This document shows, one piece after another, positions 51,736-60,591 of a stretch of 64,000 nt of DNA. A program made the translations under genes and the position numbers. The stretch spans positions 1 to 64,000 of the forward strand of contig NZ_JAFCTX010000002.1 in NCBI RefSeq assembly GCF_049896245.1, read 5' to 3'. The notes under the pieces are model-generated. The model was given only the letters and a program-made list of their open reading frames with translations. It was not told where the DNA came from and did not search any database. The number at the start of each line of letters is the position of its first letter. Positions within the stretch are counted from its first letter, which is position 1. The stretch comes from Cypionkella sp049896245 (lineage in GTDB: Bacteria > Pseudomonadota > Alphaproteobacteria > Rhodobacterales > Rhodobacteraceae).

Positions 51736-52296
51736 ATGAAAGCGCATCATTCGTTACACAATCGTATCGTTGCGGCATTTATGCTGGTTTTGTCGTCATG
51801 CCTGCCGGTGGCCGCGCAAACCGACAAACTTGACGATCTTTTTGCACGTTTGCAAAAGGCCGATGAGGGCGAGGCCAAACAGATCGAATCCGATATCTGG
51901 ATGGAATGGTCGAAATCCGGCTCGCCTGCGATGGATTTGCTGTTGCAGCGTGGCAAGGATGCGATGGCGAACGGCCAGCCCGATCTGGCCGTGCAGCATT
52001 TAACGGCTTTGGTCGATCATGCGCCGGATTTCGCCGAAGGTTGGAATGCCCGCGCAACCGCGTATTATCAATTGGGCGAGTTTGGCCCAGCGATTGCGGA
52101 TATCGGCAAGGTTTTGACGCTGAATCCGAAGCATTTCGGGGCTTTGTCGGGCTTGGGCTCGATCTTTGAGGAACTCGGCAAGTCCGCGCAGGCACTAGAG
52201 GTTTATAAGGCGACGTTGAAGATTGACCCGCATGCGCCGGGTGTTGAAGAAGCCGTAAGCCGGATCGAAACCGAGCTTCAGGGCAAAGATCTATAG
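51736..52296 (+). CDS. Exported tetratricopeptide-repeat protein
   Basis: From ATG 51736 the product has 186 residues. A signal peptide is visible (RIVAAFMLVLSSCLPVAAQ), so it is periplasmic. Two to three TPR units follow: DLAVQHLTALVDHAPDFAEG, GWNARATAYYQLGEFGPAIA and HFGALSGLGSIFEELGKSAQ. TPRs bind partner proteins; no partner is indicated. The helicase gene starts 15 bases downstream, so transcription may be shared. The in-frame start at 51688 would put 16 residues before the signal. Confidence 0.87.
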   Translation: MKAHHSLHNRIVAAFMLVLSSCLPVAAQTDKLDDLFARLQKADEGEAKQIESDIWMEWSKSGSPAMDLLLQRGKDAMANGQPDLAVQHLTALVDHAPDFAEGWNARATAYYQLGEFGPAIADIGKVLTLNPKHFGALSGLGSIFEELGKSAQALEVYKATLKIDPHAPGVEEAVSRIETELQGKDL

Positions 52297-52311
52297 GGCA
52301 GGGCCACAGAT

Positions 52312-55230
52312 ATGATGGCTGCCGGACAGGTGACGGCGGTGCTTGGGCCGACCAACACCGGGAAAACCCATTACGCGATAGAGCGGATGCTGGGGCATCG
52401 CACCGGGGTAATCGGCCTGCCTTTGCGGTTGCTGGCGCGCGAGGTTTACGACCGGATTGTGGCGTCGCGTGGCCCGTCGGTGGTGGCGCTGGTGACGGGC
52501 GAGGAGCGCATCGTGCCAGATCGGGCGCAGTATTGGGTCTGCACGGTTGAGGCGATGCCGCTGGATCTGGGTGCGGATTTCGTCGCGGTGGATGAGATCC
52601 AGCTTTGCGCTGATCCAGAGCGGGGGCATGTGTTCACCGACCGCCTTTTGCGGGCGCGGGGCTTGCATGAGACGCTGTTCATGGGGGCGGAAACCATGCG
52701 GCCTGCGATTGCGGGGCTTGTGAAAAATGTGCAGTTCATCAAGCGCGAGCGGTTTTCCGAGCTGACCTACACGGGGTCGAAAAAGATCAGCCGGATGCCG
52801 GAACGCTCTGCCATCGTTGGGTTTTCGGTGGAAAACGTCTATGCGATTGCCGAGTTGATCCGCCGCACCAAGGGTGGGTGTGCGGTTGTTATGGGGGCTT
52901 TGTCGCCCCGCACCCGCAACGCGCAGGTGGCTTTGTATCAGAACGGCGATGTCGATTATCTGGTGGCAACCGATGCGATTGGCATGGGGCTAAACCTTGA
53001 TATCAAGCATATCGCCTTCGCGGCCACGTCGAAATTTGACGGGCGGCGGATGCGGGCTTTGTATCCGCAGGAGCTGGCGCAGATTGCCGGGCGGGCGGGA
53101 CGCTATCAGGAAAACGGCACTTTTGGCGTGACGGGCGAGGTGCGCCCGATGGACGAAGAAACCGTCGAAGCGATTCAGAAACATCGCTTTGATCCGGTGC
53201 GCAAGCTGGAATGGCGCAACCATGATCTGGAGTTTGGCTCGGTTGATCGGCTGGTCCGCTCCCTCGAAGCCCCAACGCAGAACAAATGGCTGGCCCGCGC
53301 ACGCGATGCCGATGATGTGCTGGCGCTGAAATATCTGTCCGAACTGTCCGAGGTCAAAGAAAAGCTGAACACGCCGCAGCGCATCAAACTGCTGTGGGAA
53401 GTCTGCCGCATCCCCGATTTCCGCAACGTGGCGGGCAATGAGCACTTCACTCTGCTCGCCCGCATTTTCGATTTCCTGACCGGGCGGGGCCTCGCACAAA
53501 CCCGCATCCCGTCGGATTGGCTGGAAAAGGCCATCGCGCGGATAGATAAAGCCGGTGGCGACATTGATACCATCTCGAAACGTCTGGCCTATATCCGCAC
53601 CTGGACCTATGTTGCGCAGCGCAAGGGCTGGGTAGACAACGAAAGCCATTGGCGCGCCGAGACGCGCGCTGTAGAAGACCGATTGTCGGATGCGCTGCAT
53701 GGCGCTTTGACGCAACGATTTGTTGACCGGCGCACGTCCGTGCTGTTGCGGCGGTTGAAGCAGAAGGAGACCCTCGTGGCCGAGGTGAATGACAAAGGCG
53801 AAGTGACGGTTGCAGGCGAGTTCGTCGGCCGTCTTGAGGGGTTCCGTTTCCGTCAGGATGCGACCGAATCTAACGAAGAGGCGGCAACGCTGCGGCAAGC
53901 GGCCTTCGCGGCGCTGAAGCCCGAATTCCATCTGCGGGCGGATCGGTTCTATAACGCGCCGGATACCGAGCTGGATTTTACCGAGCAGGGGGGCCTGATG
54001 TGGGGCACTCAGGCGATGGGCAAGCTGGTGAAGGGCGCTGAACCTGCGCGTCCCGGTGCCGAGGCGTTTGTCGATGAAGAAGCTGGCCCGGATGTCGCCG
54101 ATAAAGTGCGCCGTCGTTTGCAGCATTTTATTGACCGCAAGGTGGCGGCAAACTTTGAGCCTTTGCTGGCGATGGGCCGAGACGAAACCCTCACCGGGCT
54201 TGCACGCGGCTTCGCCTTCCGTTTGGCCGAAAGTCTGGGCGTGATCCCGCGCGAAAATATCGCTAATGAAGTCAAAGAGCTGGACCAAGAGGCCCGTGGC
54301 GCTTTGCGCAAACATGGTGTGCGGTTTGGTCAATTCACCGTGTTCCTGCCTGCGCTGCTAAAGCCTGCACCCACGCGGTTGCGGCTGGTGCTGTGGTCTT
54401 TGTGGAACGGCCTTGATGAGTTTCCTGAAAGCCCGCCTCCGGGGCTGGTGACCATTCCGAACATTCCTGCGGTGCCGAAAATGCACTACACTTTGGCGGG
54501 CTATCACCCGTCAGGCGCGCGGGCGATCCGCATTGATATGCTGGAGCGTCTAGCCGACATTCTGCGCACCAAGGACAGCCGCGCGGGGTTTGAAGCCACG
54601 CCAGACATGCTGTCGATCACCGGGATGACGCTGGAGCAGTTCAACGATTTGATGGGCGGTTTGGGTTACAAGGGCGAAAAGGCTGAGCGTGCCAAGATCA
54701 AGGCGGTGCCGGTTCCGGTCGCGGTTGATCCTGATGCGCCTGTGCAGCCGATCCCCGAAGGCGAATCGGCTTTCGTTTTGCCCGACCCGGAAGCGGCCCC
54801 CGAGATGGAGACGTTCTACACCTTCACTTGGGCGCCAAAACCACGCCCGCGCCCGGAACGCCCCGCGCGTCCCGAACGCGCACCGCGCAGCCTGGATGCG
54901 CCTGCGGCTGAACGCGGCCCGCGCCCGGATCGCGGGCCTCGGCCAGACCGCGGCCCGAAGAAGGAAGGCGATTCGCCCAGCGGCGACCGTGGCCCACGCC
55001 CTGATCGCGCGCCGCGTGTTGACGGTGACAAGCCTGCACAAGCAGATCGTGGCCCGCGCCGTGATGGCGAAAAGCGCGAAGGCTACAAAGGCAACAAACC
55101 GCATGGCGGCAAGCCGAATGACCGCGACACCAAGCCGAAAACCTACGAACAGCGCCCACCGCGCGTTGAAAAGCCGATTGACCCCGACAATCCCTTCGCC
55201 GCTTTGATGGCGTTGAAGGCCAAGCTCTGA
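52312..55230 (+). CDS. SUV3-like RNA helicase with Arg/Pro/Asp-rich tail
   Basis: A 972-residue DExH-type helicase resembling mitochondrial SUV3. Motif I is GPTNTGKTH, motif II DEIQ (AVDEIQLCAD), motif V region ATDAIGMGLNLD and motif VI QIAGRAGRYQ. The region 350-850 holds SUV3-type helical domains. The last 115 or so residues are a basic low-complexity tail with repeats of RGPRPD. SUV3 acts with RNA-degrading enzymes in mitochondria; the bacterial role is not established. An S4 gene and fdxA follow on the same strand. Confidence 0.9.
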   Translation: MMAAGQVTAVLGPTNTGKTHYAIERMLGHRTGVIGLPLRLLAREVYDRIVASRGPSVVALVTGEERIVPDRAQYWVCTVEAMPLDLGADFVAVDEIQLCADPERGHVFTDRLLRARGLHETLFMGAETMRPAIAGLVKNVQFIKRERFSELTYTGSKKISRMPERSAIVGFSVENVYAIAELIRRTKGGCAVVMGALSPRTRNAQVALYQNGDVDYLVATDAIGMGLNLDIKHIAFAATSKFDGRRMRALYPQELAQIAGRAGRYQENGTFGVTGEVRPMDEETVEAIQKHRFDPVRKLEWRNHDLEFGSVDRLVRSLEAPTQNKWLARARDADDVLALKYLSELSEVKEKLNTPQRIKLLWEVCRIPDFRNVAGNEHFTLLARIFDFLTGRGLAQTRIPSDWLEKAIARIDKAGGDIDTISKRLAYIRTWTYVAQRKGWVDNESHWRAETRAVEDRLSDALHGALTQRFVDRRTSVLLRRLKQKETLVAEVNDKGEVTVAGEFVGRLEGFRFRQDATESNEEAATLRQAAFAALKPEFHLRADRFYNAPDTELDFTEQGGLMWGTQAMGKLVKGAEPARPGAEAFVDEEAGPDVADKVRRRLQHFIDRKVAANFEPLLAMGRDETLTGLARGFAFRLAESLGVIPRENIANEVKELDQEARGALRKHGVRFGQFTVFLPALLKPAPTRLRLVLWSLWNGLDEFPESPPPGLVTIPNIPAVPKMHYTLAGYHPSGARAIRIDMLERLADILRTKDSRAGFEATPDMLSITGMTLEQFNDLMGGLGYKGEKAERAKIKAVPVPVAVDPDAPVQPIPEGESAFVLPDPEAAPEMETFYTFTWAPKPRPRPERPARPERAPRSLDAPAAERGPRPDRGPRPDRGPKKEGDSPSGDRGPRPDRAPRVDGDKPAQADRGPRRDGEKREGYKGNKPHGGKPNDRDTKPKTYEQRPPRVEKPIDPDNPFAALMALKAKL

Positions 55231-55245
55231 ACTTTAGGGATCTGA

Positions 55246-55563
55246 TTGGCCGGGCCGGGGGCAAAACCACGAAAAGATGTTCAACCGAAACTTCGGCTGG
55301 ACAAATGGCTTTTCGCGGCACGGTTCTTCAAGAACAGGGAACTTGCCGCTGAGGTGATTGAGTCCGGCCATCTGCGCTTGAACGGCCAGCGCTGTAAAAA
55401 GCCCGGTCATGGCGTGATGGAAGGTGATACGCTGGCCTTCTCGCAGGGCCGCAACCTGCGCTTGCTCCGGGTGCGGGCGCTGTCAGACCGCCGTGGCCCC
55501 GCGCAAGAAGCGCAACAGCTTTACGATGATCTTGCCCCAACCGCCGATGCACCGCTTGAATGA
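55246..55563 (+). CDS. S4-domain RNA-binding protein (Hsp15-like)
   Basis: A 105-residue protein from TTG 55246, with AGGGA seven bases upstream. The S4 fold is visible as KLRLDKWLFAARFFKNRELA and ESGHLRLNGQRCKKPGHGV. The short single-domain form resembles Hsp15 (HslR), which binds stalled 50S subunits after heat shock. It lies 15 bases after the helicase gene, so the two are probably co-transcribed and both act on RNA. Confidence 0.88.
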   Translation: MAGPGAKPRKDVQPKLRLDKWLFAARFFKNRELAAEVIESGHLRLNGQRCKKPGHGVMEGDTLAFSQGRNLRLLRVRALSDRRGPAQEAQQLYDDLAPTADAPLE

Positions 55564-55609
55564 TCGCGCCAGCTTTAGTAGTCAGACAGCGCGGAAAGAG
55601 GAGCCTGCC

Positions 55610-55948
55610 ATGACCTACGTTGTGATCGACAACTGCATTGCGTGCAAATACACCGATTGCGTCGAAGTGTGTCCGGTAGATTGCTTCTATGAGGGCGAAA
55701 ACATGCTGGTCATTCACCCGGATGAATGCATCGACTGCGGTGTGTGTGAGCCGGAATGTCCCGCAGACGCAATCCGCCCGGATACCGAACCGGATATGGA
55801 CGCTTGGGTCACGTTCAATCGTAAATATTCCGAAATGTGGCCGGTGATCGTTACCAAAAAAGACCCGATGCCGGGCTATGAAGACCGCGATGGCGAAACC
55901 GGCAAGCGGGAGAAGTATTTCTCGGAAGCGCCGGGGCAGGGCAACTGA
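55610..55948 (+). CDS. fdxA: Seven-iron ferredoxin
   Basis: A 112-residue electron carrier with one [3Fe-4S] and one [4Fe-4S] cluster. The ligands are in IDNCIACKYTDCVEVCPVDC and DECIDCGVCEPECPADAI. The C-terminal extension with WVTFNRKYSEMWPVI is normal for the FdxA group. ATG 55610 follows AGAGGAG; a longer frame from 55424 overlaps the S4 gene and is not used. It is the last gene before a 289-base gap containing an inverted repeat. Confidence 0.96.
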   Translation: MTYVVIDNCIACKYTDCVEVCPVDCFYEGENMLVIHPDECIDCGVCEPECPADAIRPDTEPDMDAWVTFNRKYSEMWPVIVTKKDPMPGYEDRDGETGKREKYFSEAPGQGN

Positions 55949-56013
55949 GCTGCGGAGATGCGCTGATTCGGCATAGCAGCCCTCACAAATCATGCAGAAC
56001 CCTGAAAATACCG

Positions 56014-56075
56014 TGATTCCAACTGGTAAAGCGCCGGCGCTGATCTGTCGCAGTGGTTGGAATCAGTGCATTTTT
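56014..56075. terminator. Inverted repeat between fdxA and carD
   Basis: TGATTCCAAC (56014-56023) and GTTGGAATCA (56056-56065) are perfect arms around 32 bases that include GCGCCGGCGC (56031-56040), another palindrome. TTTTT follows at 56071. It may terminate the fdxA transcript. The rest of the 55949-56237 gap is AT-rich and should hold the carD promoter; I see no clear motif in it. Confidence 0.6.
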
Positions 56076-56237
56076 GTGTTATGCAGAAGTTACAAATAAA
56101 CACGGATGCCTGCACAAACCTCAAAGCTGCCCGCTTGGGGTGAAAATCTAGTCGAAAATAGAAGCCGTTGCTCGGGATGATTTCCCGAAACGGTGACGTT
56201 TTTTGCGCAACAGGCTCTTGCCCGAGGAAGCGACTGA

Positions 56238-56747
56238 ATGACCAAATCGAAGAAGCCTGATTTTCGTCCGAATGAGTTCGTTGTGTATCCAGCCCATGGC
56301 GTTGGCCGAATCATCTCGATTGAAGAACAAGAAATCGCCGGGTTCGTGTTGGAACTGTTCGTGATTTCCTTCGAAAAAGACAAGATGACGCTGCGGGTTC
56401 CGACCCATAAGGCCACCGATGTGGGCATGCGCTCGCTGTCTTCGCCGGATCTGGTCACCAAGGCGCTGGATACGTTGAAGGGCAAGGCGCGTGTCAAACG
56501 TGCGATGTGGTCGCGTCGGGCGCAGGAGTATGAACAGAAGATCAACTCGGGTGATCTGATGGCGATTGCCGAAGTGGTGCGCGACCTGCACCGCAGCGAT
56601 GACCAGCGTGAGCAAAGCTATTCCGAGCGTCAGCTTTATGAAGCGGCTCTGGAGCGTTTGACTCGTGAAGTTGCTGCCGTTTCTGGTGTCGATGAGGCCG
56701 GTGCTCAGAAGAAAGTCGGCGATGTGCTGATTGGCCGCGCTGCCTGA
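56238..56747 (+). CDS. carD: CarD-family transcription regulator
   Basis: A 169-residue RNA polymerase-binding protein. The N-terminal Tudor-like domain (FRPNEFVVYPAHGVGRIISI, then EKDKMTLRVPTHKA) contacts the polymerase beta lobe. The C-terminal helices (AMWSRRAQEYEQKINSGDLM and SYSERQLYEAALERL) contact DNA at promoters. Family members stabilise open complexes, especially at housekeeping promoters, and CarD is essential in some species. It is monocistronic, with its own terminator. Confidence 0.95.
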   Translation: MTKSKKPDFRPNEFVVYPAHGVGRIISIEEQEIAGFVLELFVISFEKDKMTLRVPTHKATDVGMRSLSSPDLVTKALDTLKGKARVKRAMWSRRAQEYEQKINSGDLMAIAEVVRDLHRSDDQREQSYSERQLYEAALERLTREVAAVSGVDEAGAQKKVGDVLIGRAA

Positions 56748-56766
56748 TCTGGTTTTGAAATTTCGG

Positions 56767-56794
56767 AAAAGGCGGTCTTCGGGCCGCCTTTTTT
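56767..56794. terminator. Rho-independent terminator between carD and the antiporter gene
   Basis: AAAAGGCGG (56767-56775) pairs with CCGCCTTTT (56784-56792) around TCTTCGGG, followed by TT. The A-run upstream lets it work for both convergent genes. Confidence 0.9.
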
Positions 56795-56805
56795 ATTGCT
56801 CTGCC

Positions 56806-58767
56806 CTACTGCTCTGCCTGCCTGTCGCGTGGCTCATCCATATCGGGGAACAGCATGGCGTCAATCACCTCGGCAGGGTCTTCGGCAGCCATCGGTTTGA
56901 CCTCGTGCAGCTCCTCCATCAAGGCAATTTCCAGATCGCGGTCAAGCTGTTTGGCACGCGCAATATAAGCGTCATTCAGATGGGTGGGTTGGCCGGGAAC
57001 CCACACTTCGGCCAGATCGCGCATCGCGCCGCGATCAACACGGTAATAGGCCTGCGACACTTTCGCAGCCTCGTATTCGGAAAACCCCATGTTTTCCAAC
57101 ACATAGCGCCCCGCCCGGACCGAGCTGTCAAAGGTCTCGCGCACGATGTCATTCGCACCTGCTTGATACAATTCATAGACATGCACCCGATCCCGCGCCC
57201 GGGCGACGATATGGATATCGGGGCGCCGCGATCTGGCATAGCGCACGATCCGGGTTGCGGTGTCGCTGTCATCCACCGCAATCACGATCACCTGCGCCTC
57301 GGCGAGCCCGGCCGCCTCCAGCAGTTCCGGCCGCGCCGGATCGCCGAAAAACCCTTTCACGCCGAATTTGCGCATGGTTTCAATCGTGGTCATATCGTTG
57401 TCCAAAACCACCGTCGGGATGCCCGAGGTGCGGATCAGCCGATTGACCACCTGGCCAAACCGCCCGATCCCAGCGATGATCACTTGACCTTTTTCGTCGA
57501 TCTCATCGGGGGCGTGATCGGGGGTGCGATGGGCAAAACGGGCGCTGAGCCAATCATAGCCGATGAACAGAAAAGGCGTCAGCAGCATCGACAGGCTGAT
57601 CACCAACAGGCCCATCTGCCCCGCCGCCAGTGGCAGGGCACTTTCAGACCGCGCAAAGCTGACGATCAGAAAACCGAACTCGCCGCCTTGTGCAAGGCTG
57701 AGCGAAAACAGCCAACGGTCTTGCCGCTTCAACTTGAACACCAGCGAAATCGCCACCAGAATCAGCGCCTTCAGCAGCATCAGTCCAAGGGTGAGTCCCA
57801 GCACCGTCAACGGCTCGCGTGCCAGCATCTTAAAGTTGATACCCACGCCGACGGTCATAAAGAACAGCCCCAGCAGCAGGCCTTTGAACGGTTTCAGATC
57901 GGCCTCTAGCTGATGGCGAAATTCCGAGTTCGCCAGAACCACGCCCGCCACAAAGGTGCCCAAAGCCGGAGAAAGCCCGACCAACATCATCAGAAACGCA
58001 ATGCCCAGCACCATCAGCAGGCTGATAAAGGTGCTCATCTCGGGCAGTTTCGCGGCATGAACAAAGCGGAAAATCGGACGGCTCAGATAATGGCCCGCCA
58101 GCACGATGCCCGCTACAATCGCCAAGGTCAGCAAGCCCGCGCCCCAGCCCGGCAAGGATTGCACCGTGGTGATCAGTTGTGAGGTCGCAGCCTGTTCGAC
58201 CACATCCTGCGGATTGCTGACGCCGTAAACCTCGGCGCTCTGCCCAGCCAGTTCCGGCAATGCAAGCAGCGGAATCACCGCCAGCATTGGGATCACCGCC
58301 ATATCTTGCGTCAGCAAAACCGAGAACGCCGAGCGTCCGCCTTGCGTGCGCATCAGGTTCTTTTCCGACAGGGTTTGCAGCACGATGGCTGTGGATGACA
58401 GTGAGGCCGTCATGCCGAGAACCAGAGCAACGGCAGGCGTAACACCGAACCAAATCAAGCCGATAGCCACGCTGGCGGTGGTCAAAACCACCTGTGCGCC
58501 ACCCATGCCGAGCAGTTTATGCCGCATCTCCCACAAAGATTTCGGCTCTAATTCCAGCCCGATCAGGAACAGCATCAGCACCACGCCGAACTCGGCAAAA
58601 TGCTGCAAATCGGCAGTTTCCGCGCCTGCGATACCCAAGATCGGCCCCATCAAAATCCCGGCAGCCAAGTAGCCCAGCACCGAGCCCAAGCCCAATCGCA
58701 CCGCCAAAGGCACCACGCAAACGGCGGCGCCAAGGTAGATCGAGGCTTGCAGCAGAAAACTTTCCAT
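56806..58767 (-). CDS. Kef-type (CPA2) monovalent cation:proton antiporter with TrkA-N domain
   Basis: A 653-residue inner-membrane protein. Twelve or so helices form the Na/H exchanger domain, with FLIGLELEPKSLWEMR and LLTQDMAVIPM as in KefB/KefC. The cytoplasmic TrkA-N domain begins GQVIIAGIGRFGQVVNRLIR and binds nucleotide or glutathione. Known homologues release K+ in exchange for H+ and are held shut by glutathione. The usual partner gene kefF or kefG is absent here. A terminator separates it from carD. Confidence 0.92.
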   Translation of the reverse strand: MESFLLQASIYLGAAVCVVPLAVRLGLGSVLGYLAAGILMGPILGIAGAETADLQHFAEFGVVLMLFLIGLELEPKSLWEMRHKLLGMGGAQVVLTTASVAIGLIWFGVTPAVALVLGMTASLSSTAIVLQTLSEKNLMRTQGGRSAFSVLLTQDMAVIPMLAVIPLLALPELAGQSAEVYGVSNPQDVVEQAATSQLITTVQSLPGWGAGLLTLAIVAGIVLAGHYLSRPIFRFVHAAKLPEMSTFISLLMVLGIAFLMMLVGLSPALGTFVAGVVLANSEFRHQLEADLKPFKGLLLGLFFMTVGVGINFKMLAREPLTVLGLTLGLMLLKALILVAISLVFKLKRQDRWLFSLSLAQGGEFGFLIVSFARSESALPLAAGQMGLLVISLSMLLTPFLFIGYDWLSARFAHRTPDHAPDEIDEKGQVIIAGIGRFGQVVNRLIRTSGIPTVVLDNDMTTIETMRKFGVKGFFGDPARPELLEAAGLAEAQVIVIAVDDSDTATRIVRYARSRRPDIHIVARARDRVHVYELYQAGANDIVRETFDSSVRAGRYVLENMGFSEYEAAKVSQAYYRVDRGAMRDLAEVWVPGQPTHLNDAYIARAKQLDRDLEIALMEELHEVKPMAAEDPAEVIDAMLFPDMDEPRDRQAEQ

Positions 58768-58828
58768 TACGCACTTTCAGATTTGGCAGCGGCTTTACAT
58801 CAGCAACAAACTTAGGTCGGTAACAGTT

Positions 58829-59308
58829 TTAAGTCGGCAGCGGCGCATCCGCCTTGAATTGGTCCATCACAATCTGGCTTTGCACCCGCGCCACCGCCGG
58901 ATGTGGCAGCAACAGCGTGTGGATAACCCGGTTCAAATCCGGCAAATCGGCGCACCAGACCCGCAGCAGGTAATCGGCCTCGCCGGTCAGCGTCCAGGCC
59001 GAGACGATTTCGGGGCAGGTGGCTACCAGCGTGCCAAAACTGCGCGCAGCGTCGGGCGAATGCGTGGCCATCTGCACCTGCACAAACGCCTGCACGGTCA
59101 GCCCAACCTTGGCGGGCGACAGCTTCGCCGCATATCCCACCACAAAGCCCTCGGCCTCAAGCCGCTGCCTGCGCCGTGCGGCTTGGCTCGGCGACAGGTT
59201 CAACCGCTCGCCCAGTTCTTGTGCTGTCAGCATCGCATTGGCCTGTATCTCGGCCAGCAGACGTGAGTCGATAGCGTCCAGCATGCGGGTTTCTCGCGTC
59301 AAATTCAT
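58829..59308 (-). CDS. Lrp/AsnC-family transcription regulator
   Basis: A 159-residue regulator. The helix-turn-helix is at about 12-60 (LLAEIQANAMLTAQELGERL and LSPSQAARRRQRLEAEG). The C-terminal RAM domain that senses amino acids includes VTGEAD-like TLTGEADYLLRVWC. ATG 59284 could be the start instead. It is transcribed away from hppD, with strong inverted repeats between them, so it very likely controls hppD and itself, probably in response to an aromatic amino acid. That last point is inference. Confidence 0.93.
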   Translation of the reverse strand: MNLTRETRMLDAIDSRLLAEIQANAMLTAQELGERLNLSPSQAARRRQRLEAEGFVVGYAAKLSPAKVGLTVQAFVQVQMATHSPDAARSFGTLVATCPEIVSAWTLTGEADYLLRVWCADLPDLNRVIHTLLLPHPAVARVQSQIVMDQFKADAPLPT

Positions 59309-59322
59309 ATATCCCGCGTGTA

Positions 59323-59362
59323 TTGCGCGTAGGTTGCCGCATTACAACCCAACTACGCGCAA
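59323..59362. promoter_or_regulatory. Likely Lrp operator in the divergent lrp-hppD region
   Basis: TTGCGCGTAG (59323-59332) and CTACGCGCAA (59353-59362) are perfect 10-bp inverted arms, centre to centre 30 bases apart, i.e. about three helical turns. This suits a multimeric regulator binding two sites on one face. Confidence 0.65.
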
Positions 59363-59375
59363 ACAGCGTGTCACT

Positions 59376-59401
59376 AATGCGTTATTATGACGAAACGCAT
59401 T
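59376..59401. promoter_or_regulatory. Second inverted repeat next to the hppD start
   Basis: AATGCGTT (59376-59383) and AACGCATT (59394-59401) are perfect arms around ten bases. The site ends just before the hppD ribosome site (AAGAGG, 59405-59410), where bound protein would block transcription or the transcript could form a hairpin. Confidence 0.55.
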
Positions 59402-59416
59402 CAAAAGAGGCACACC

Positions 59417-60502
59417 ATGGGACCGTTTCCGCACGCCGCCGCAAATGCCAGCATCAGCCCGGCCAATCCGGCGGGCACAGATGGTATGGAGTTTGTCGAA
59501 TTCGCCCATCCAAATCCGCAAGAGTTGCGCGATCTGTTCACCCGTATGGGCTATAGCCTCACCGCGCGGCACAACAGCAAAGCGATCGAGCTGTGGCAGC
59601 AGGGCGACATCACCTATATCCTGAACGATGAACCCGGCAGCCATGGCCGCAATTTTGTTGATGAGCACGGCCCCTGCGCGCCCTCAATGGGCTGGCGCGT
59701 GGTCGATGCGAAGCAGGCGTTTGCCCATGCGGTGGCGCGTGGGGCCGCGCCGTTCGAGGGCGTGAAGACGCTGGAGGTCCCGGCGATTGTCGGCATTGGC
59801 GGCTCACTGATCTATTTCGTCGATCAATACGGCGCGGCGAATCCGTATACGAATTTCACTTTTACCGATCATCAGCCTAGGGGCGTCGGTTTTTACTATC
59901 TCGATCACCTGACGCACAATGTTCACAAAGGCAATATGGACAAGTGGTTTGATTTCTATGGCAGAATCTTTGGCTTCAAGCAGATTCGCTTCTTTGACAT
60001 CGCGGGAAAACACTCCGGTCTGTTCAGCCGCGCGCTGACTTCGGCCTGCGGGCGCATCCGCATCCCGATCAATGAAGATCGCGGGGAAACTGGGCAGATT
60101 GTCGAATACCTGAAGCGTTACAACGGCGAGGGCATCCAGCATATTGCGGTCGGCGCGCAGGACATTTACGCCGCCACCGATGAGATCGCCGCACGCGGGT
60201 TGAAGTTCATGCCGAAGCCGCCGATGGCCTATTACGAGCTGTCGAAAACCCGCGTTGTTGGCCATCAGGAACCGCTGGAGGCGATGGCCAAGCATGGCAT
60301 CCTGATCGACGGTGAGGGCGTGGTGGATGGCGGCGAGACCCGCATCCTGCTGCAAATCTTCTCAAAAACCGTGATAGGGCCGATTTTCTTCGAGTTCATT
60401 CAGCGCAAAGGCGATGATGGCTTTGGCGAAGGCAATTTCCGGGCGTTGTTCGAAAGCATCGAGCAAGATCAGATTGATCGCGGCGTGCTGACGGCTGGCT
60501 GA
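59417..60502 (+). CDS. hppD: 4-hydroxyphenylpyruvate dioxygenase
   Basis: This Fe(II) enzyme converts 4-hydroxyphenylpyruvate to homogentisate in tyrosine breakdown. The 361 residues are two VOC-type halves. Iron ligands are in YYLDHLTHNVH (first His), GIQHIAVGAQDI (second His) and FFEFIQRKG (Glu). ATG 59417 with AAGAGG six bases upstream is preferred over the ATG at 59387, which lies inside the operator region. The next enzymes (homogentisate dioxygenase and fumarylacetoacetase) are not in the window. Confidence 0.95.
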   Translation: MGPFPHAAANASISPANPAGTDGMEFVEFAHPNPQELRDLFTRMGYSLTARHNSKAIELWQQGDITYILNDEPGSHGRNFVDEHGPCAPSMGWRVVDAKQAFAHAVARGAAPFEGVKTLEVPAIVGIGGSLIYFVDQYGAANPYTNFTFTDHQPRGVGFYYLDHLTHNVHKGNMDKWFDFYGRIFGFKQIRFFDIAGKHSGLFSRALTSACGRIRIPINEDRGETGQIVEYLKRYNGEGIQHIAVGAQDIYAATDEIAARGLKFMPKPPMAYYELSKTRVVGHQEPLEAMAKHGILIDGEGVVDGGETRILLQIFSKTVIGPIFFEFIQRKGDDGFGEGNFRALFESIEQDQIDRGVLTAG

Positions 60503-60538
60503 TACATGCGGTTCGGTTCTATCTGACGAAGAACCATC

Positions 60539-60568
60539 ACACTGCGCGCAGGTCTTTGCGCGCAGTGT
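60539..60568. terminator. Hairpin between convergent hppD and the 1045-residue protein gene
   Basis: ACACTGCGCGC (60539-60549) pairs perfectly with GCGCGCAGTGT (60558-60568) around eight bases. It sits in the 89-base gap where both genes end. There is no clear T-run on either side. Confidence 0.75.
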
Positions 60569-60591
60569 CGTTCAAGATAAGCGCAACCGTT

